A DNA stretch of 64,000 bases from Peronospora farinosa. Taxonomy: Eukaryota > Oomycota > Peronosporomycetes > Peronosporales > Peronosporaceae. How positions within the stretch are numbered: position 1 is the stretch's first letter; every line of letters begins with the position of its first letter. The position numbers and the translations under genes are program-made. Below, piece after piece: positions 21,298 to 33,100 of the stretch. The notes beneath the pieces were generated by a model. It saw nothing but the letters and a program-made list of their open reading frames with translations, did no database searches and had not been told where the DNA came from. Location of the stretch: contig CANTFK010000024.1 of the NCBI GenBank assembly GCA_947646735.1, positions 62,001 through 126,000 of the forward strand, given 5' to 3'.

Positions 21298-22572
21298 CTA
21301 GCTGAATGTGATCTTCTTTCCACTAAAGGCTGTTAAGCTAACCTTCTCCTTCTCCTTTTGCTTTTGCTTTGCCAGCCACGACGGGTGCGCAGTCTCCACC
21401 AAAGCATTAGAGGCATAAGAGACACGCTGCTTTTGAGTCTGAGGCGTACGCTCTTTCGATGCGGTACGCAACTTGCCGCTTCTCGGCCGATGTGTGTCGC
21501 CTTTGTTTGGCTTGGCCTTCGATTTTGCCTTCTTCGGTCGCTCGGATGGGCCGTACTTGCTGACAGCACTCGAATCAATTTTGTAAGGCACAAAAATGCC
21601 CTTTGCACGGTCTTCCTTGCGCTGAAAAGATTCTTCCTTACGAATAGCTTTCATCCGACGTGCCATCTGCCCTGGTCGGTTCTTTCTCTTCTTCTTTTCA
21701 CCCAGGAACTCGGCAATGTCGTCGTCAGCCCCATCCATAATAGCATTATCCCCCATTCCCATACTCAAGTCGACGTCTGCTTCTCCACGACCTGACAAAG
21801 AGCCAAGAAACAGTGAAGACGGCACCACACCACTGCGTCCCGTATTGCCGACGAGTGACTCGTGACGACCACGCTTCATCGCTCGCTTTTCCTGAGCACG
21901 ACGCTTCTTTTCATTTTCCTTCTCCTCCTTCTCTACTAGCTGCTTAATGGCGTCCAGTACCGGCACAATTCGCTTGTGAGACAGGATGCGATCCATCAGC
22001 TTCTCCTCCAGCTTAGTATCCTGCTCAACCATCTCCCTTACCCCTACAGCCTGTTGTTTAGCACCTCCTTGCTCCTCATCCATATTATACTTCAGCTCCC
22101 CATCTGTATCCTTCTTATAATCTCGACTTTCGTTACTATTCTCCTCTTCACTGTCACTGCCTTTCTCATCCCATTCGTGTGGTGCCTTCTCATGCTCGTT
22201 CTGTGTCTCTGTGTACGTCTCCAGCTTGTCCAGCCCTGTCTCTACCCTTGCTCTAGCCACCAACTTTTGCAGTTCCATCGCCTTAAGCGCCGCGTGTTCG
22301 CACTCGAACTTGTCGATGTTATTGCGCAGCTTTTGTTCGCGCGTCCGTTGTTTGACCGCATCCTGCACAGGCTCCTCCAGCTGCAGACGCAGCTGCTTCA
22401 GTTGCTGCACTACCTTACGTACTAAGAAAGTGCGCACCTTCTTGGCCTCACGCTGTAGTAATGAACAACTCTTGTGCACGAGTTTCTCATGCGCCGAGAA
22501 AATGTCGTTGCGCTTCCGCTTGATTGTCATGGTCCAACGAGTGGTGTTGGGCAATTTAGAAATGCCGGACAT
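21298..22572 (-). CDS. BUD22: BUD22/SRFBP1-family ribosome biogenesis protein
   Basis: A single exon of 424 residues. The N-terminal coiled coil (about 20-115, with LVRKVVQQLKQLRLQLEE) is followed by an acidic and lysine-rich middle and a C-terminal motif HPSWLAKQKQKEK, which matches the family HPSWEAKKK box. Several basic clusters (KKKRKNRPGQMARR, RPKKAKSKAKPNK) would act as nucleolar signals. Yeast Bud22 is needed for 18S rRNA maturation and small-subunit assembly. The start is the first ATG in frame, giving a normal family N-terminus. It lies tail-to-tail with the GTPase gene (106 bp apart). Confidence 0.85.
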   Translation of the reverse strand: MSGISKLPNTTRWTMTIKRKRNDIFSAHEKLVHKSCSLLQREAKKVRTFLVRKVVQQLKQLRLQLEEPVQDAVKQRTREQKLRNNIDKFECEHAALKAMELQKLVARARVETGLDKLETYTETQNEHEKAPHEWDEKGSDSEEENSNESRDYKKDTDGELKYNMDEEQGGAKQQAVGVREMVEQDTKLEEKLMDRILSHKRIVPVLDAIKQLVEKEEKENEKKRRAQEKRAMKRGRHESLVGNTGRSGVVPSSLFLGSLSGRGEADVDLSMGMGDNAIMDGADDDIAEFLGEKKKRKNRPGQMARRMKAIRKEESFQRKEDRAKGIFVPYKIDSSAVSKYGPSERPKKAKSKAKPNKGDTHRPRSGKLRTASKERTPQTQKQRVSYASNALVETAHPSWLAKQKQKEKEKVSLTAFSGKKITFS

Positions 22573-22826
22573 AAGCGATAGAAATGCATGACGACCAAGC
22601 AGGAATATTCCTATTTGGAAACAGAAGGAGATGTTTACGTGTCATTTAATGTTCGCTGCTGTAATCATATCACATACTTTTACTTTGTACCAATCAGATT
22701 GCAGCTTAAGATCCTGTGCTTATATATGTACACCACATCATTATTTTGTATCGCGTCAATGCTGTCATAATTGTACCGCTCTCTCACTCTCTTCTCCTCC
22801 TCTCGATCTCTTTATATCGCTCCAAA

Positions 22827-24548
22827 ATGCCCGAGTCACAGCGTTTTCCACTGGGCACGCGTGTAGCCAACCCATTAGAAGGACGTACAGGTGAGATTAC
22901 AGCTTTTGACGCCAAGTTGGGGCTCTACACGCTCGTATACAATGACGACCACCGAGACGTATTATCTACCAATCAAACGGAGCAATTTGTCATTCAAATT
23001 CCTGCAAAAGTTGCAAAAGAGTGCGAATCAGACGTGACGAAAGCGTGTGAATCAGATCCGAATCAGTTTTTGGGGGTTACTGTCATCCGAAGCTCTACGA
23101 GCTACGAGGGCAACAAGTTTACGACTTCAGGTCAAGTAACGCAGTATTTTGCAGACATTAAGCGGTTCCGTGTACTTTTTTCCGATGGATTGTACGCTGA
23201 TATGACACTGGAAGAAGTGAAGCAACATTTACAACGGGAGGAAACAGAATCAGATCAGAAGCGAGTTGTAGACGCAGACGAAATGTTGAAAAAGAACAAG
23301 AGTAAACAAGATCGTTATCAAGAAATGGAACGGCCATTGAATACGCAAAAATTCGACAGTCGCAAAACAGCCTATACAATGTGTCGAGAGGTGTTGAGTA
23401 TTATTTTGAATCAGAAGAAGGGGGGCAAACACTGTTCAGAGAAACAAAAGATGGTTTTAAACAATAAGGACTTACCGGTACGAGGGTGGATTCGTTTTTT
23501 TCTTGTGAAGTTGGAGAGAGTTATTTTGTGATGATGTTAATTGCTGGTGACTTGCTTTTAGCCAAAACGAGCGCTCGAGGCATTTGTGGAAGCGGACGGA
23601 TTGAATGCATTGGAGAAAATTTTAGGCATTTGGTTTCGTCTTGAGAGTACGCGCTCGGCTGCATTGCTCGTTATGAAGGTAAGGACGTGGATTAGTAGCA
23701 GGTTTGATTAAATTTGAAGAGTTGACAGTAATCTGACGTTGCCTAACGCTTAGGTTTTGGCAATGCTGCCTGGAGTAAAGGAGGAGCATTTGAGAAAAAC
23801 GAATATTGCTCGTACATTGCGGGGTATCGAAAAGCTCAGCTACTCTAGCCACATTGACGTTGTCTTTGGTGACCTGGCGCACTGGATCATTCAAAAGTGG
23901 GTGAAAACGGCAATGAATCGGTCATTCAACCGATCGGCACGAGACTTGCTCCTTGAGCAACAAGCCCAAATTAGGCGGGCGGGCACAGCTGGACAAGTAC
24001 ACCTAACTGCACGTCCAGCTACAAAGCTTACTATACAACAGAAAGAAACGATGCGATTGGAAGCGCTGCGAACGGGTACGGATGCAAGTGCGGAATTCCA
24101 ACAAGATCCTGGCGAGGAAGTTGTAGTGTATCTACCGCAATTTAACTCGCTGGGTTCGGAGAATATGCGTCGTCCTGTTCGTCAAACCCAAGTGATTGAG
24201 TCGCTGGCGGCAAAAATCAACCGTGACTACGCAGACTCGGTGAAAAAGCATCATGAGGACGATGGGAAAGAAAAGGAGGACGGTGTAGCTCCCGGACGGA
24301 TTGTATTTGGGAAGCCTCAATTGATGCATTTCAGCCAACACATTCCTGTAATTGGCTTGTTCTCCACCACGCGCAGTAAAATAGTTGACAAGAACACAGG
24401 GATTGGTGATGGTGCTGTGGTCTCGACAAGTGGCGACAATTCTGCACCAAAGACGATTTCAATGCCCAACAAGACGCAAGCGCCGCAGAAGTCCATTTTG
24501 AAAGTGAGAGACGAAGTCATTACACCGGCGTCGCAAGTTAGTTGGTAG
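22827..24548 (+). CDS. Tudor-like and TFIIS N-terminal (LW) domain protein
   Basis: Three exons, 22827-23477, 23562-23678 and 23754-24548, give 520 residues. The first 125 residues contain two Tudor-like or chromatin-reader barrels (GTRVANPLEGRTGEITAFD...LVYNDDHRDVL, and later YFADIKRFRVLFSDGLYADM). After a charged linker, exons 2 and 3 form a TFIIS N-terminal/LW helical domain (LNALEKILGIWFRLESTRSAALLVMKVLAMLPG...WIIQKW), as in IWS1, TFIIS and Elongin A. The combination points to a transcription elongation or chromatin-linked factor in the nucleus. The C-terminus (about 430-520) is disordered. The exact orthologue is not known. Confidence 0.85.
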
Positions 24549-24702
24549 CCTGGAAACCAGGTGGGAAGGGAGAACACGGAACGGAGTAATGGAATGCGGA
24601 CTGCTCCAGACTGCGCCGACCACACTTCTCAATTCGGGTATCAATGCAAGTGGATTTTGAATGTTCAAAGTACATCAATGCTTTCTGCAATTGCTTTATT
24701 TA

Positions 24703-25952
24703 CTACTGCACAAAGTCGTAGAAGTAACCACTGATCCCATAGCGAATGAAGAAGGCCAGACCACAGCACAGAACCTGAAACGCAAGCAATGCTAAAACAA
24801 GGTGCACCTCCTTCATGGGTCCAAACACTACAAGGAACAGATTGATAATCGTGTAGTTGGATCGTGTGGACTCGGGCGTAATAGTAGACGGCTCTAATAA
24901 ACCAGTCTTTGCGTTATACTTTGGCAGCCGGTGACGCGGGCAAGGAACAATCTTGAACAGCTGCGGGATCGAGTACAGGAAGTTGAGGACCTGTGGCAGA
25001 AAGAAAAGCAAAAGGGTCTTGCTGAAGTGACCCAGGATGCCACATACTGCAAACGTCATACCAGCGTAGTAACAGAACGTGTCTCCGACAAAGACGCGTG
25101 ACGGGTACCAATTGTGTCTCAAAAGACCAAGCGTTGTCGCCAGGAAGGGTACCATGAACATGAGCGACAGGTAGTGAAAGTTCTCGTTGTCATGGCCCAG
25201 TAGAATTTGCCACACATTCTGCACGACAACAGCAGCGCCAATTACAAAGGACTGTCCTGCCTCCAGCCCATTCACACCCGCATAGATGTTAATTGCGTTC
25301 GTGCAAAAGACTGCCATCATACCCATGTACAAGTAGTAAAAAAGACCAAGCTCAATAATCTCTCCCCCATCACTGAGTGGCACGACAGGATTCAACATCG
25401 TGTACAGCATTTTGTCCTTCGCGAACAAAAAGCGCACAGGCTTGGGCAGCACCACAGCCGTAAGTCCAGCGTAATTGATCAACAGCGCTAGCGACGCTAG
25501 CGGTGGGAACAACAATTTGTGACGCCAACGTAAATCTGACAAGTCATCGGTAAAGCCCAGCAAGATCATGGACAGGATACTAATGATCCCCCACACCATC
25601 ATGCGCTTCACGTCGGAATTGTCCACAACAATGACCACCGTCACAATTAGCGCTGCAATGTACACGATTCCTGAGACAATTCCTAGAGCTTCGGGACTTG
25701 CTTGTACATATCAATTATCATGCAAATTTGTTAGTTTATTGCAATATTTACAATAAAAAAAAATATCTCAACTCACATTGGAAGATCTCCCGCTGGAGTG
25801 CCTCGTTTGCATAAATCTTTACCCGAGAGCTTAGCGGGCATACGACGTCCGATAAGAGGGATAAGTAATGCTACAGTTACATAACTTACAACACCAATAC
25901 CTGTCAAATGCAACAGATACTTTATCAGCGCCATCGGCAGTTCATTCATCAT
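24703..25952 (-). CDS. ALG7: UDP-GlcNAc:dolichyl-phosphate GlcNAc-1-P transferase
   Basis: Two exons on the minus strand, 25952-25777 and 25696-24703, give 389 residues. The junction (GTGAGT...GCAAG) makes the family motif LPIPEALGIVSG. The multi-pass membrane enzyme DPAGT1/ALG7 starts N-glycan assembly on the ER face by adding GlcNAc-1-P to dolichol-P. Supporting signatures: the MMNELPM start as in human SELPM, FTDDLSDLRWRHK (catalytic Asp-rich loop), NAINIYAGVNGLEAGQ, and VFVGDTFCYYAGMTFA. An in-frame upstream ATG at 26018 would add 22 residues (411 total); I prefer the shorter start by homology. About ten hydrophobic segments are visible. Confidence 0.94.
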
Positions 25953-26147
25953 ATAATACGAGTCAAAATAAAATACGTGGCATGAAAACGAACAAGATAA
26001 AATAGTATGCTGTTCCATGGGAATATCTACTACTACTTATTTTTTCGTCAAAAAAACATCTTGTAAAATTCATTTGGAAATATTTCGATAAATATCACAT
26101 TATGTACTAGCCAAAGACGACTCCATTGTTTCCGTCGACGCAGGCGA

Positions 26148-27227
26148 TCAAGTGAATAGGTTCATATTTTCATGTTGAGGAGATGACGCATTGCTTCGAA
26201 TTGGTGGTGAAAGTGGCGGTGGATGTCGAAAATGATTGATTGGAAATGTTGAATAGGGTCTCGACATGGATGACATGGTATTGTTCAAGTGAAGTCGCAG
26301 CTGTGTAGTTTCGCTCGTATCAACAGATACACTCCCGTCCTTGTGAATGTGGACCTTGTTGGATACAATGGTCTTGAGCATAAACTTGCCTTGACATTCG
26401 TTCAACTCAAGCACCACATATTCTCCATTTCGAAAATTTTCAAGCAGCTCAAAGTCGCTAATGCGATATTTGAAATAACGCATGAGAATGACACGAATGG
26501 CTACACCATGTGTCACAAGGACGTAATTCTCTTCCGAGGATTTCACAAACATGCGGTACAACGACTCTAGGAACGATGATACACGGTCGTACACGTCAGC
26601 AGGCGACTCTCCACTTGGAAATCGATAGAAAAAGGAACCAAATCGTCGACGTTGTGCTTTACACTCCCGAATCGTTCGTGGTTCTTGAAAATTCCCAAAA
26701 TCCTGTTCTCGGATACGAGGTTCTTCAGTCCATGGAATAGCGTCACCTTGAAAGCCCCAGGCTTTGCGAATCCCACAAAATGTTTCAATCGTACGTACAT
26801 ATGGCGACACAATAAATCTCTACAACACGACACAATGATATCAGGTGTCGATGATTGCAAGTATATCATCCAAACACATGAGGAAACGACAACGTACCAT
26901 TGTTTCATTCCCTACAAGTTTCTTTATACTCTCTCCGGCCGCTATCGCTTGTTCGTAGCCAAGTTCCGTCAAGTGCATAGCATTGTCTGGTACACAACCA
27001 TACAATTCTGGGTCAATATTCCCCTCGGACTCACCGTGACGCATCAGGATCAAACGTTTCGGGAAGTCCTTCTTTTTCTTGCGACATAGTAAACACGTCA
27101 GCATGCCGTATCGAGAGCTTCCTTTTGGGCACGTAGATATACAGTGTATGCCCAATACAAGACCAAGGATAGAGCCTACAACTGCTGCCGAAGCAACACT
27201 CACTAGGAGCGACGATGTCGAGTACAT
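26148..27227 (-). CDS. Histidine phosphatase (PGAM-like), membrane-anchored
   Basis: Two exons, 27227-26898 and 26819-26148, give 333 residues; the intron (GTACGT...TTGTAG) joins GNETM to RFIVSPYVRT. The N-terminus holds a hydrophobic anchor (about 6-30, LLVSVASAAVVGSILGLVLGIH). The phosphoglycerate-mutase fold starts at LILMRHGESEGN (catalytic His plus Arg), with the second signature SPYVRTIET, the REQDFGNF box and VLVTHGVAIRV (second catalytic His). The substrate is unknown: fructose-2,6-bisphosphatase-like and protein-Tyr phosphatase (STS) roles exist in this family. The last 60 residues are Pro/Ser/His-rich and probably disordered. Confidence 0.9.
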
Positions 27228-27516
27228 TTGCTCGAGTTATTGTCGGGTATAAATTAGCCACTTGAGCTCTTGGTGGTTAAATTAATTGTGACGTTATCAT
27301 AACATTGCAAGAAAATCCAAGCAGAAACAACAGCTGAACATTTGTCAATTGACGTTGTAGACAAAGGGGTTTCCCACAAGTCCTTCTGACTCTTGTCATA
27401 TTGTATACATTTTCTAAGCTTTGCATTCACTAGACTGTCCTTGACCAGCTATTGTGCTTTATAATCTAGCAATAGCTAGAGCCATTTGGAGTATATCCAT
27501 GCCCTTATCTTTCTTT

Positions 27517-29677
27517 TTACACGATATCGTTCAAGTCACCCGATGTCACAGACATTTTCTCTGCTGCGATAATGATTGGGCTTGAAATGCTGGCATCTTG
27601 AGTCAGGACAGTAAAGATCTTGTGATAATTGACCGCTGAACTTCCTGATCGAGATAAAAATTCCATCACATTCGTCTTGAACCCTCGGTCGAACGGATTG
27701 GACATCACCACATTAGCAAATTGCTTGCTGCTCTCACGACCATTCGATGCAGACACTGGTTTCTGGGTCATATATGCGTATCGACGCCAATTCATCTGCT
27801 CGTTAATGGTACGATTCTTGACGATGTTCTTTGAGTGCTGATACGTCATCATAGCAAGAGCCACAAAGGCCACTACGGACCACATCAACACCATGACTAC
27901 CATCAGGTGTTTGCTGACAACAGACGGAATCTCTATCCAAATGTCCATGGCTGATAAACTCCCACTGGTACCACTTCCGGCAGACTTTACTCGCTCAGTA
28001 TGAAGATTGTGCGTTGCATCAGAGAGAACCAGAATCGCTCCTGCAGCGTAGATTCCCAGCATAATGCAATGCAAGAGTAAAAAGGAAAAGAACGAACGGT
28101 GGTTGCCGTACCCAACGCACCGATTGATCCAGGCGCAGTGATGATCATGTCGGGCGACGCAAATGCCACATTGATTGCAGTGCTTGGAGCGAATAGGCTT
28201 CATGACCAGGCACGTGCGGCAGAACTTAGCCATGTCAGGTGGCTCGGCTTGGGATGCTTTATCTAGCATTGTCTTCACATCATGCTCGTAAGTAGAGATC
28301 CTACCTGGGTCTGTCGGGCATAAGAGTGCCAACTTTGCCCAGACCACCAGAAACGCCACTTCCATTCCTCCGGTGATGCCCAGGAAAACAATGTGACTCT
28401 CCATAAAGTCCTTGTACGTCGGATCGACCCACAACACGATGTAAAACATGGTGAACAGACAGACCCAAGCCATCCAGATGCCCATGGCCGACTCTGGCTG
28501 TGCTCGTGTCAACGTGTGCCACCCCACACGTACCTCGTCTTTCACTTTCGTGCTCCGCGCAGACATGGCTTCCGTCGGACCTTCTTCTATTTGTTCAAGT
28601 GATACATTCATGGCGACCACTACATTTCGCTTGGATGGATGCATGTTGGCCGAATTCTTGGGATCTGCGCCGTGGGAATGTCCACCATGAGCATGGCCTC
28701 CATGGCCATGACCCATTCGACGAAACGATAAGAGTGATTTCCCTAAAGCAATGAGAATTAACGGTAGCGCAAGCCACCATGCAAGCCAATAACTCGTCGC
28801 CAGAATCGCCAGTAGCAGTGCACCATGTAATACCACCACAATCCCTCGTGTCTTGCGCATGTGTGTAGGTGGATTGGCCGCTTTCACCTCACCCGTCAGC
28901 AAGTCGTTTAGCCACAGCAAGTTACGCTGTTTTGCCAGATCCAAGCACGTCTTCCCTTCTGCATCGGCCTCCTGTGCGTCAAAGCCTCTGGTCAGTAAAT
29001 ACTGCACCATGGGTTTGTATTCACTCATGCAGGCATAATGCAGCACGTTGCGGTGCTGCAACGAGTATCCACCCGGCGTCATCTTCTCCACATGTTGCTC
29101 CGTTCTCGCCAGTGCAGCATTCCTTTTCTGTTCAGCTTCCAGCAAGAAGTGCAGCATCCACAGATGGCCTTGCGCAGCAGCATGATGGGCTGCAGAGTTG
29201 CCCCGTGCGTCCTGAGCCAGTAGATCGACATATCCCGATTGCAACAACGTATTCGCAAGCCGTAAATTGCCAGCATGGGCTGCTCTTCTGTTAGTAGGAT
29301 AAGAATCAACATCAAAAACGTTGTCACTAAACTCGACTCTTCCGTGGCCTACAGAGCAGAGAAACATTGTATTGACATCGCTAGACTCTAACGCACATGA
29401 GTGGCGTCTCTCCTGCATCATTCCTGGCATCCATAAGTAGTTCTTGTCGACCACTAGCTTGCATCTGCTGCAGCAAAAAGTGCATCGTATCGCACGTATC
29501 TTCGCCTCCTGCCGCCGCATAATGCACCAAATTATTCCCGCTTTTGTCCTTAGTTGCTAGTAGATCGACAGGTTGAGGTTGTACTGCCATTGCCATACCC
29601 CAAAGCAGCACTACGAGGGGAAAATCTCCATTAGCAGCGGCATCAAATGCCGTTTGGCCATCATAATTTACATCCAT
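27517..29677 (-). CDS. Ankyrin-repeat DHHC palmitoyltransferase (Akr1/HIP14 type)
   Basis: Two exons, 29677-29397 and 29287-27517, give 683 residues; the intron is GTGCGT...AACAG. Ankyrin repeats fill about residues 1-235 (DGQTAFDAAANGDFPLVV, NLVHYAAAGGED, ETPL, SAAHHAAAQGHLWMLHFLL, NVLHYACMSEYKPMVQYLL). Two membrane segments, then a His-rich insert (GHGHGGHAHGGHSHG), further membrane segments and the DHHC Cys-rich domain at about 450-495 (CRTCLVMKPIRSKHCNQC, then HDHHC at about 472), followed by two more. This is the Akr1/ZDHHC17 layout: an enzyme of Golgi or endosomal membranes that adds palmitate to cysteines of target proteins. The splice border is inferred from repeat continuity; one codon at the junction could differ. 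Confidence 0.92.
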
Positions 29678-30111
29678 CTGATTCAGAAGGAGCTTGTCGT
29701 ATTGTGGATAGGTTAAATGAACATGTCGCAGACTGAGGATGGTGTAGCATATGACACAAATGTTTACTCCTAGCGTCAGAATCCGTTACGTCATCATGTA
29801 CTCAGTTAACATCTCGACATAAAAAAGACGAACGAGTATCCATTGTCATGCGCAACATTATGCGGATAAATATTAGTTAAGCTTCCTACAAATTTCAGCA
29901 TTTCTTCCCGACATCAAATCAACGAGTCTCCAACTCATCCTCTTCATCGTCTCCGTTCTTGGTTATCCGAGCTATGATTACTAGTCGGCAAATGGCTAAA
30001 GCTCTTGAGCTCCTGTGGCGTAAAAGCATTCACAATTGACTTCGATGTCGCACCGAATCGTGTGGCACTACTGGTGGAGATGATCTCGTGCTCGCTCGAC
30101 TGTCGCTCGAG
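29678..30111. other. Intergenic spacer
   Basis: This lies between the start of the DHHC gene and the 3' end of the DENN gene. No ORF or repeat is recognised. It is likely the DHHC promoter plus the DENN 3' UTR. Confidence 0.5.
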
Positions 30112-33100
30112 CTAGTGCATAGCTCTCGCTTGCGTTTGTGCTTCCTCTTGTACTGCCTCCTTTTTCTCCTTCCTCTTCTTCTCAAAACTCGCTAGCAAAT
30201 CGGTGCCTTGGAACTTATGCACAAACGCATCAAAGTCGTGACAAGACGAAAACCACGACTTGATTTCTTGCCGCTTCGAGTGACCAGTGCTGCTAAAAAT
30301 CTTCTTGCTCGTCTTGGCCTTGCGTTCCTTTTCCGTGCTCAAAACGAACAGCCGATCGTAGAATTCACGCACACCACTTACAAATGCTGCGGCACACTCA
30401 AAATCGTAATTCTTTCTCTCATCCAGTCCATTCAGATTGGTAGGCTGTATGTCTGACTGCTGCAATTGATAATTACTGTCCAGTTCAGACGCTCCACTGG
30501 CTGAGACCGGCGTCATCATCCAGCTAGATCCGGACCGGCTTGTGCTGAGCACGTCGTCAACACCTCTTGAGGCGACACCTACCGGAGGAGGATTAGTCCC
30601 CACAGGCGAACGCATCGATGACACATCAGACCGGGAGGCCGGCGTCGTTGGTCCACGACTTGATACGAGATGTTGCGAAGAATACCTGCGACTCATTTTC
30701 ACGCGCATCTTGTAACGCTGCCTTGTGATTTTCTCGATCCGCTCAAGAAATAGCTTTCGCCATTTCTTAGGCAGTGGTACCGCATTACGGAGTGTCTTAT
30801 CGGTCACAAGCGAGTCCACATCTTCTAAATCAACTACAACAACGCATGATGAAAGCAGGCGAGGGTCGTTGCCACACTTTTTAGAAAAAGCCAAGCAGCT
30901 CTGCCATGTCTCAGCCGTAGCACCTAACAGGAATGGAGGTTCTTCCTCTATCGATTCTGTTACCGCGCTAGACGCCAATGGACTGTTCACACCACCACTG
31001 TAGCTGTCAGTACTTCCTCGTGACGAAGAGTACGAGCTTCCGCTACCCCATGCCCGCCAATCGTGTGAGAGCCTTGAGAATGACCTGCGACTCTTCGGTC
31101 GAGCCGCAATCTCCGCCTGTGCATGTTGATAAGCAGCATCATGAAGAAACCTCCAGGACGTCACAGGCACGAACGGCAAGAAAGTATGTTGCCACTGAAA
31201 TGGTTCTAGTAGCTTCAGCAGACTTGTGGTCATCTCCTGGATCTGCGGGTACGAACTGCCCACCACTACAACAGAATGCTCCAGTAACAGCACTCCCAAC
31301 AGCTTCACCAATAGTTTAGCACCAAGTAATCGCATTGTACGCAGAACTCCAGCACCAACTGCAGCTTCTTCAGCCTCCATTATGTCGTACTCCGATAAAT
31401 ACCAGTCCGGTCGTGGAATCTCTTGACGCCACGCTCTTGTGTCTCCCTCCCGCACATTAAACACCTTAAATTGGAGCTTCGGGTGTGTTTCAAAATGCGT
31501 CCGTACTTCCGGTGCGAATTCGTAACCAATCGAGAGCACTAACTGACGGTCTTGGATCAACGCATGTGTGTTCATGCGTGAGACGTCGAAATCTAGCATT
31601 CCATTAAAATTCCCAGTGTTCACATCTGATAGAGCTCGAGTCCCCCCTGGTGTCACAACTGATTCTGTCGATGAGCTGTCGAGTCCTCCGAAGTACAGCA
31701 CAGCAATCTGTTGAGGATCAAACGCATCCAGTAACGTCCGCAAGTAGCGCAGGTTTCGCGACCGAAACTCTGACGTCTCGATCTTTCTCTCTACGTATTT
31801 AAATTTCGCATCACGCCACATATTGAAGATCCACCAAAGCTTCTCCGATTGCACTTCATTAAAATCACACAGACCAATGGCACCGTTTGAACTACTGCCT
31901 TCGTCGTGCACAAAGCCATCTGTTCTTCCCAGAATGAGATCTTCTCTAGACGGCAATGCGCTCAGGTCACCTAGATCGATAAACTTTACGGACGATGTAC
32001 GCTTCATCTCATTATCACTGCTCTTTACCGATTCAGCAAAAACAGGTTTACTTTCTTCCTCATAAGAGTCCCCATCACCAGTTCGCGTGAACGACAACTC
32101 TGGGCTTAATGACGCAGAATCAAGCACTTCTGGTTGTGGCGCCGAACGTGACCGTTCTCGCGTGAAACGTCTCAGCTTCCGTTCACCACCTTTTTTTGCT
32201 GCAACAGTAGCCCCGGACTTCCCCGTAGCTGTCGACGAAGGAGGCGGAATATTAGACCGTTCGCTCAATGAGGCCAAGCCTGTTCGAGGTGTTGCTGAGC
32301 TTTTCAAGCCGCCAAGTGCACAGTAAGATGCAGGACCCTCCAGGTATGGCGACGAAGTCTTGGATGCCAGCAACTCAGAGATAGATGACATCGACTGGTT
32401 CTTCTTATGACCTGCTCGCTTTCCACATGCTACGCCAGCATTATTCGAAGACGGCGTAGCTACTTGCTTTCCGCTTCTGCTCATTTGTGGTGACAGCACA
32501 GGAATCACCGCAGAAAAGGACGAGGATCTGGAGTTGTTGCTGCCCACGCTAGAGACTGAAACACTAGAACCTGACGGCATAGCTGTAACTGCAGCTGCTA
32601 CAGCCAGATTGGATGTCGAGCCGTGAGGTGGCAGTCGCTTGAGTGACCTTTGCAGCGCTTGAAACGTTTGCAACTGGTGCACAATACTACTCAAGCACAT
32701 TCGAGCACTCAGCAGCTCGTCAAGATGCATATGCAGAATTTCTTCGACATAGTCAGGCACGCGCTCAAACTGTTGGATCTGGCAGGCTGTGAAAATCAAT
32801 TGCAGTGTCATGGCTTCCAGCTTTCTAATGAATCCTTCACTAAAATTTAGGATCGGTACCACACAAAACCGTCCTTTTTGAGGCCCTCGTCCGTACGGCA
32901 TCGTGAAATCGTTTTCAAACCCAGACGAGTGCAACATTTTTGCATCTGCGATATCATGAAACGCAACGCGCCGGAAGAAAACGCCCTTCATGGTGCGAAC
33001 AGCCTCCTCCCAGAATGCCGTTGCTTCCTTGAGATGTTTCTCGCTCTTATATGACGCAATACGTTCGAGCCACACCCACACTTCACTGCAGAATATCAAC

